Positions 58,971-64,000 of a stretch of DNA of 64,000 nucleotides are shown here, piece by piece (positions within the stretch are counted from its first letter, which is position 1; the number at the start of each line of letters is the position of its first letter). The position numbers were made by a program, and so were the translations under genes. The DNA lies in assembly GCA_034509735.1 (NCBI GenBank), contig JACGWO010000010.1, positions 12,041,193 to 12,105,192 on the forward strand, written 5' to 3'. Source of the stretch: Sesamum alatum (lineage: Eukaryota > Streptophyta > Magnoliopsida > Lamiales > Pedaliaceae). Below the pieces are notes generated by a model. That model worked only from the letters and a program-made list of their open reading frames with translations, had not been told where the DNA came from and searched no databases.

Positions 58971-60395
58971 TGTTTAAATCTAAATTTAAAAACAGAACAT
59001 AATCAGCAGAATTAAATAAAAGGTTTTAATAAATATTAAAGACTTGGACTTTAGTCATTTAATTCTCCCACTATTTCTACGAAAAGACTACACTTTCAAA
59101 CGTTGTTTTCGGAAAACTTTTTCCTAGTGGGCTTGGGATCCACAGCGATATCTTCCATACCCCGCTTTTACGATTCACATGGAAAACAACCTGTGGGAGG
59201 TATTCCATACCATTCTAGTCCTACGAGATTCTCAAGATATCTGTCTCACCCTTTTACATAATCCCAAGGACTCCAAGCGAATCACGTTATTTGGGCGTTA
59301 GACCCGACCCAATCAACCGAATCATAGCACTCAATGCTACCCCCACGACTCGTGAGACAGGCAACAGAAGTGTTACTCTCTTCGTTCATGATAAAGTGCA
59401 GCTTCTTTTCAGCATGATAGACGTGCCACTACTCATGAGACCACACTATCGACTGAAACTAACTTCCTCACTTTGCCATGGATAGAAGGCTTGGACGAAC
59501 TCCTGGAGGCCTAGTCCATTTATTAAGGGTCTAATATTCAACGTGGTCCAATCAAGTGAGAGTTTGATGACCGAGTTCTCATTACAACACATTCATACAT
59601 ACATCCATAATTGATGAAAAACCCATTTGCATGCTATAGGAGTAATACGATAAATAAACCATTCAGTCACCATAAAAGCCACATGCAAAATTCAAAGCCT
59701 AGCATGCCCCTCTTGGATGATCACAAGCCCGAATCCTATGCTACCCACTGAGCCCGCAGTGGATCTATGGTCAATCTAAGGTTGGTCCTATACTATTACA
59801 TTTAATAATAGTAACCCATCAACACACTGATGGGCATTGCCTCCTTTTTCAGCGGGCCTCCATGGTACTCCTTGGATTCTCCTTTCTGGGCCATCTTTCA
59901 TCTTCTTCATGGAAATAAAATAAAATACTTCCTCACCACTATACTACTCTCATTACAATATGGATCCGCCTGCCTGCGCGCACTGGCCGGGCGGCTGCGC
60001 ACAGGCGCCCTTGCCTATGCGTGCTGCCCTGCGGCACAGCCTGCGCGTGCATCCCTCAGGGCGCGCGTGTAGAGGCTCCATTGCCTACGTGCGCGCGGCC
60101 GGCAGCGCCTGCGGCTGTGTGCGCCTGGCCGTGCGCACTGCACGTGCGGTCAGTCGACGGCTGCAACGTGTACCGTTTCTTGCTTCATTTTATTATTTTT
60201 GTTGCGTTTTCCAAGAAATCAATAAATACCAAGAATCACCAAGAACTCATGTACTACCAATATGATAAACAGCATGAAAAACAACATGCTTGAAACATAA
60301 TTGAAGAACAACGTAAATCATGCTTTTACACGTATTTCATGCTTTAACACACATGAAACCCTAGGCCTATATGCAGAACCGGGCTCTAGTACCAC
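58971..60395 (-). other. E3 leader with GC island and primer site
   Basis: Minus-strand leader. GC-rich island at about 59,958-60,150 with a degenerate hairpin at 60063-60096 (AGGC/GCCT around a six-base loop, GCGCG flanks). One CACGACTCGTG palindrome at 59344-59354. The primer site (reverse of TGGTACTAGAGCC) is next to 60396. Conserved with the E1 leader in order. Confidence 0.8.
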
Positions 60396-62234
60396 TAAAA
60401 GCCTAGGAAAGACATGTGGATCGTCCCGGGAGGAGCACGAATGCGGAAGCGCGATATAAAATAAATTGCGAATTTATAACATGCTCATACATAAATGTGA
60501 ACAACACGTTCAAGAGGTGTTCCCTTGAACCTCTCGGGCATTCAGTGTATCTCATGACTAAATAAAACATGCAAATCATGGAGGCTATAGGGTGTAAAAT
60601 TCGAAGACTACAAACAAAAGGACCTACCTGGTTGTAGTTTTGTCTTGAAATCGCTACTCCTGTTGTTCCCCATTTTGCACCAAGATCTCGAATGAGAGAC
60701 CCTCTAAATCGTACACGCAATCTACCCACGTATCTTGATCCTCGTGCTAGCAAAAAGCAAAGTATATGTATTTGGAGAGGACGGGTTGACCAAACGTTAT
60801 GAATTAACGTGATCAATCCTCCTTAAGGTTCACTTGTATGAAACAAAAAACCAAAATCTTTTCTTGGGAATGGGGTGGTGGACGAGTGGAGAGAGAGAGC
60901 CGAGTAGTGTGTGTGTGTGTGTGTATTGGTGTGTGTGTTTCTTGATCATCATTATCTTTCTAAAGTCTTGACCTAGGAGTATTTATAGAAGGGGAATCCT
61001 ATTCCTCTTCAAACTTCAACTATAGAAGCTTGGTTTGACTAGGGTTTTGACCTAGTCAAAGTCCTAGTCAAACTAGGCTTAGATTAGTCAAATTAATCTA
61101 TGTCATTGATCTTTCCTCTTTAATCTCATCCATCCATTGAATTATGGAATATTTAAATCCTATTTAAATAATCCATGGGGCCTTTAAATAAATAACATAA
61201 ATAATATTTCTTTTAAGTCCACTTAATTTATTTCAATAAATCTAATTTATTTATTAGTTAATTCCTCTAATCCAATTAAAGGAATCAGCATCCTAAGAAA
61301 GAAAAGGGAACCGATTAAATCTCATTTAAATCGTTCAACCTCTCTAAATTAATTTCAAATTAAATATCTTTGATGTGTGCGGATTGTGTGTAACTCTTTA
61401 GGTTCACCCTCAGCTAGACTTGGCTGAATTCCCAACCATCTTATGACAGGAATTCGTCCGTCACCTTGGGTGGCCGTCTAGCAACGGTCCATGGCACTAG
61501 AGACTAGGTGAATGTTTATGGTGTGAACATTTAGGCTCTTTAGTACATTTGTCCTTCCAGCTACAATCTCACTGCTTAGAGTCTAGGGCATGAAACTGTA
61601 GGTACCCATTCTCAACCTAAGGCTTACCTCGTCCATACTAAACGTCACAGGGGTCCTACCCATTTGTTCAGTTACTGTGGCCACAGATTTATCGGGGACG
61701 AGTCTCAGAGTAAAGTGAGATATTATCGTCAGCCTTCTGACAGGAGATGGATCCTCTCTTACGACCTACTTTCACACTACACATCTTGACTGCACTCAAG
61801 GTCTTCCATATGACGGTTCTCACGAGTCACCTCAGTCAGCAGCCACCTAGCTGGTGACCCACTAACATTGCATGGACGAGCCTCGTCACTTGTCGATGAA
61901 ATGCGACTGCCAATGCTTAGTGCAAGTCTCACACGGATTCTCGATACCCTATCTCGAGATTCCTTGACTCAGAGTATTTCAGACCGATCCGGTGAAACTG
62001 ATTTCATGAACCACCATCCAATGAGCAGTTCCAGTTTCCCAGAATGTGTTTTCGGTCTGTAGGCTTTGCTTGTATAGTGAACAGTTAACATAAAGCAGTA
62101 AGTGAACACAAACAAAGTATTAAGCCAAATTAATATCACTTTCTTATTCTTTACAATTTATTAAAACTCTGAAATTGTTCAAACATAGGTTGCATTAGCC
62201 AATTAGATTTGCTTCACGGTCACCTATTCTAACA
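60396..62234 (-). repeat. E3 5' LTR
   Basis: 1,839 bp. On the minus strand TGTTAGAATAGGTGACCG...GGCTTTTA (final CA mutated). The reverse TTGAC/CTAGTCAAA cluster (61,036-61,098) lies upstream of TATAAATA (about 60,983). A GT microsatellite at 60,905-60,935 corresponds to the CA tract of other LTRs. Confidence 0.87.
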
Positions 62235-63205
62235 ATCATCATATGGAAGCGTTGGAGGTTTGGTCTATATGATTAGATTTCTCCGGTTCCAATAGTACGA
62301 GAATAGTCCTCAAACATGAGGAACCATGGCAGTATCGTTCACACGATGGCTATATCTTGGATCTGACGAAAGGTGGTCATTCTGTAAGATGATCATTATA
62401 AGCCTTGTCCAGTGCAGTCGGAATGTGTAGCGAGGATGGTGGGTTCCAAGAAGAGGATTCGTCCCCTGTCAGTATGTGACAGAGGTATATCCTATGCACT
62501 TGGAGACACGTTTATGCTGCTTAAACCTGTGGCCACAGTGGTTGGTCGAACAAAAAATCGTTTCCTGTGTCGATGCAATGAGGAATGTGTAATCTCGAGT
62601 ATTAAGCATAGAGGCCTAGGCAGGGATAGGAATCGACGCCCAATTCCATACCCTAGACTAAGGTCGGGAGACGGTCAACAATAGGACCGTACCCGTATGG
62701 AATCAGTGCATAAATGTTCACACCAACATTCACCCAGTCTCTAGTGCCATGGACCCTTGCTAGACGGCCACCCATGGTGACGGGCTCCTGTTGGACACGA
62801 GCCCAAGTCTAGTTGAGAGTGAACCTAAAGGGCCACACACAAATCACCGAGGAGGTGAAGGAATTGACTTGGAGCCAATTTCAGAGGATGATAAATAATT
62901 GAATTACTTATGGGATTGTCCATGGGATGGATGGGTTGATATTGTATCAGGCCCTCGTTTTATCGGTAAATGGGATTTCTCGATTAACTAGAGAATTGAA
63001 GCTTGGATCTTTTGATTGGATTAAAAGATTAATGGGACTTATTTAATTGGACCATGAATTAAATAGGATTTAATTCTTGGACTCATTGTAATAGGATTAC
63101 AATAAAATCTGGTCCATTTAATTCTTGTAGTTGGACTTCTTCTAAAAGGGGATGGCAAAAAATTACTTCTTTTGGAAGCAGTAAAATCGGCCATGAAGGC
63201 CGACA

Positions 63206-64000
63206 CCGTTTATCACCAAATATATTTTTTTAAATTTCTGCTATAAAAAAAAAACTGAATCATAATCAATCATTTACAGAAAATCCGTTTCTCAAAAAAG
63301 CCTGGATATCCATAATTTCAAAAGTAAAATGAACACATATTTTCTAAGAAAAATAAGCATGCTTTAAAGCCATAAATCATTCTTCCCAAAAGCAATTTAA
63401 ACACGTTCTTGCTTAACACATAATAATATGTTAATCCTATAGCCACAACAGTGGACTGGGCTCTGATACCACTAAAAGAATCGGGTAGGCCCGGGAACGC
63501 AACGGAGGCGTAAAACGTAATTTAAGGCATAATTTAAATCGGATTCAACGGGGTGTTCCCTCTGAAGTTTTTGGGCGTTCGATATTTGTCAAAGCATAAA
63601 TAACGAAAGAAATGATGTTGGACATGTGGTTAAAAGGATATGAACAAAGGTACATGAAAATATAAAAGAAAACCAACCTTTGTTCGATATACGTAGAACC
63701 AGTGCGAGCGTTGTTTTTCTTTACGTTTCTCCTTCCTTTCACTTGAGGATCCAAGATAGAATCCCTCTAATTTATCCACATCACACTATGGAAGAGTTCT
63801 CTAAATTATTGCTAGATAGTAGTAGAGAAGTGAAGTAAAACAATTCCAAAACAACACTATTGTTTAGTGATTTTTGGAATGTTTTGTTGTTCAATCCTTT
63901 CCAAAAGGTATTAACACAAAAAGAGAAAATTTGCAGAGATTTTAGAGTACATTTGGATGAGTTTTTGTTGGAGAATTATCAAGTATCAAACATGTCTTGT
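63206..64000 (-). mobile_element. E4: copia element, leader fragment, primer site and partial LTR
   Basis: Reverse primer site GGCTCTGATACCA at about 63,458-63,470 (TGGTATCAGAGCC on the minus strand). To its right, TAAAAGAATCGGG...CCCGGGAACGC starts an LTR whose end resembles the family (GTTCCCT...GGGCGTTCG), running past the window. To its left, about 260 bp of AT-rich leader stops abruptly against truncated LTR G. Subfamily differs from E1-E3. The 69-codon frame at 63754-63545 is LTR sequence. Confidence 0.75.

Larger units (their letters stand above)
53194..62234 (-). mobile_element. E3: copia element with extra partial leader (LTR-internal-LTR-leader)
   Basis: Minus-strand order: 5' LTR 62234-60396, primer site, leader with GC island, gag 58970, protease, integrase, RT, RNase H, 3' LTR 54952-53609, then a second primer site (about 53,595-53,608) and a second leader piece to 53194 that ends inside its GC island. 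The right edge is an exact LTR terminus. At the target only ATC is repeated (GGGGATC left, ATCATC right). The coding frame is less shifted than in E1 but has lost key residues. Confidence 0.85.
52748..63205 (+). mobile_element. LTR G in E2 leader, split by E3 and 3'-truncated
   Basis: Parts 52748-53193 and 62235-63205 match the LTR at 20786 in order (GGCGTGGGA...GGGGATC, then ATCATATGGAAGC...AAAATCGGCCATG). E3 lies between them. The last third of the LTR is missing, with sequence changing abruptly near 63,205 to the E4 leader, so a right-hand target duplication cannot be checked. Confidence 0.75.

Overview
This window is nuclear DNA of a flowering plant, probably a eudicot. The evidence is AT-rich intergenic sequence, plant-type Ty1/copia retrotransposons with the initiator-Met tRNA primer site TGGTATCAGAGC, a gypsy-type solo LTR, hAT-type and MITE-like elements, and relics of an EB1 gene and of protein kinases. 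No intact host gene, rRNA, tRNA or CRISPR was found. Species and exact copia lineage cannot be named from the sequence alone.

Layout. 1-6185: AT-rich DNA with small inverted repeats, a broken EB1-like exon (4163-4330) and a MITE-like element (4478-4899). 6186-18905: three tandem copies of one unit, A (4.7 kb), B (3.3 kb, lacking its first 1.4 kb) and C (4.7 kb). Each contains a near-palindrome of about 3 kb made of protein-kinase pseudogene pieces; A and C also carry a complete 440-bp hAT-like MITE, B only its right half.

19601-64000 is a nest of copia elements, named E0-E4 here. E2 lies on the + strand with its LTR at 48230-51024. E0 (+) sits in the E2 LTR and runs from a truncated leader at 19601 to its 3' LTR at 46508-48229. 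E0 was itself hit by a copia solo LTR (20786-24955, carrying a second solo LTR), a gypsy-type solo LTR (25312-27101), a copia solo LTR with a hAT-like element inside (28856-32071), and a reverse solo LTR (33750-46194). That last LTR was then split by E1 (35028-45496), the youngest element: two nearly identical 2-kb LTRs, target duplication CAAAA, primer site, polypurine tract and a gag-pol broken by many one-base indels. Another solo LTR (48899-50304) lies in the E2 LTR. Farther right, LTR G (52748) interrupts the E2 leader and is itself split by E3 (minus strand, 53194-62234), which has the odd order LTR-gag-pol-LTR-partial leader. E4 (minus strand) enters at 63206 and runs off the window.

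How the parts work: LTR promoters (TATA boxes with clusters of TTGAC cores) would drive a long untranslated leader and then one gag-protease-integrase-RT-RNase H frame. No copy here is clearly competent as read.

The strongest unexplained signal is a roughly 640-bp, extremely GC-rich island in the E1 leader (37236-37876). It is built of repeated hairpins whose stems differ in sequence but keep pairing. Related islands occur at the same leader position in E2 and E3. The second is the triplicated kinase palindrome.
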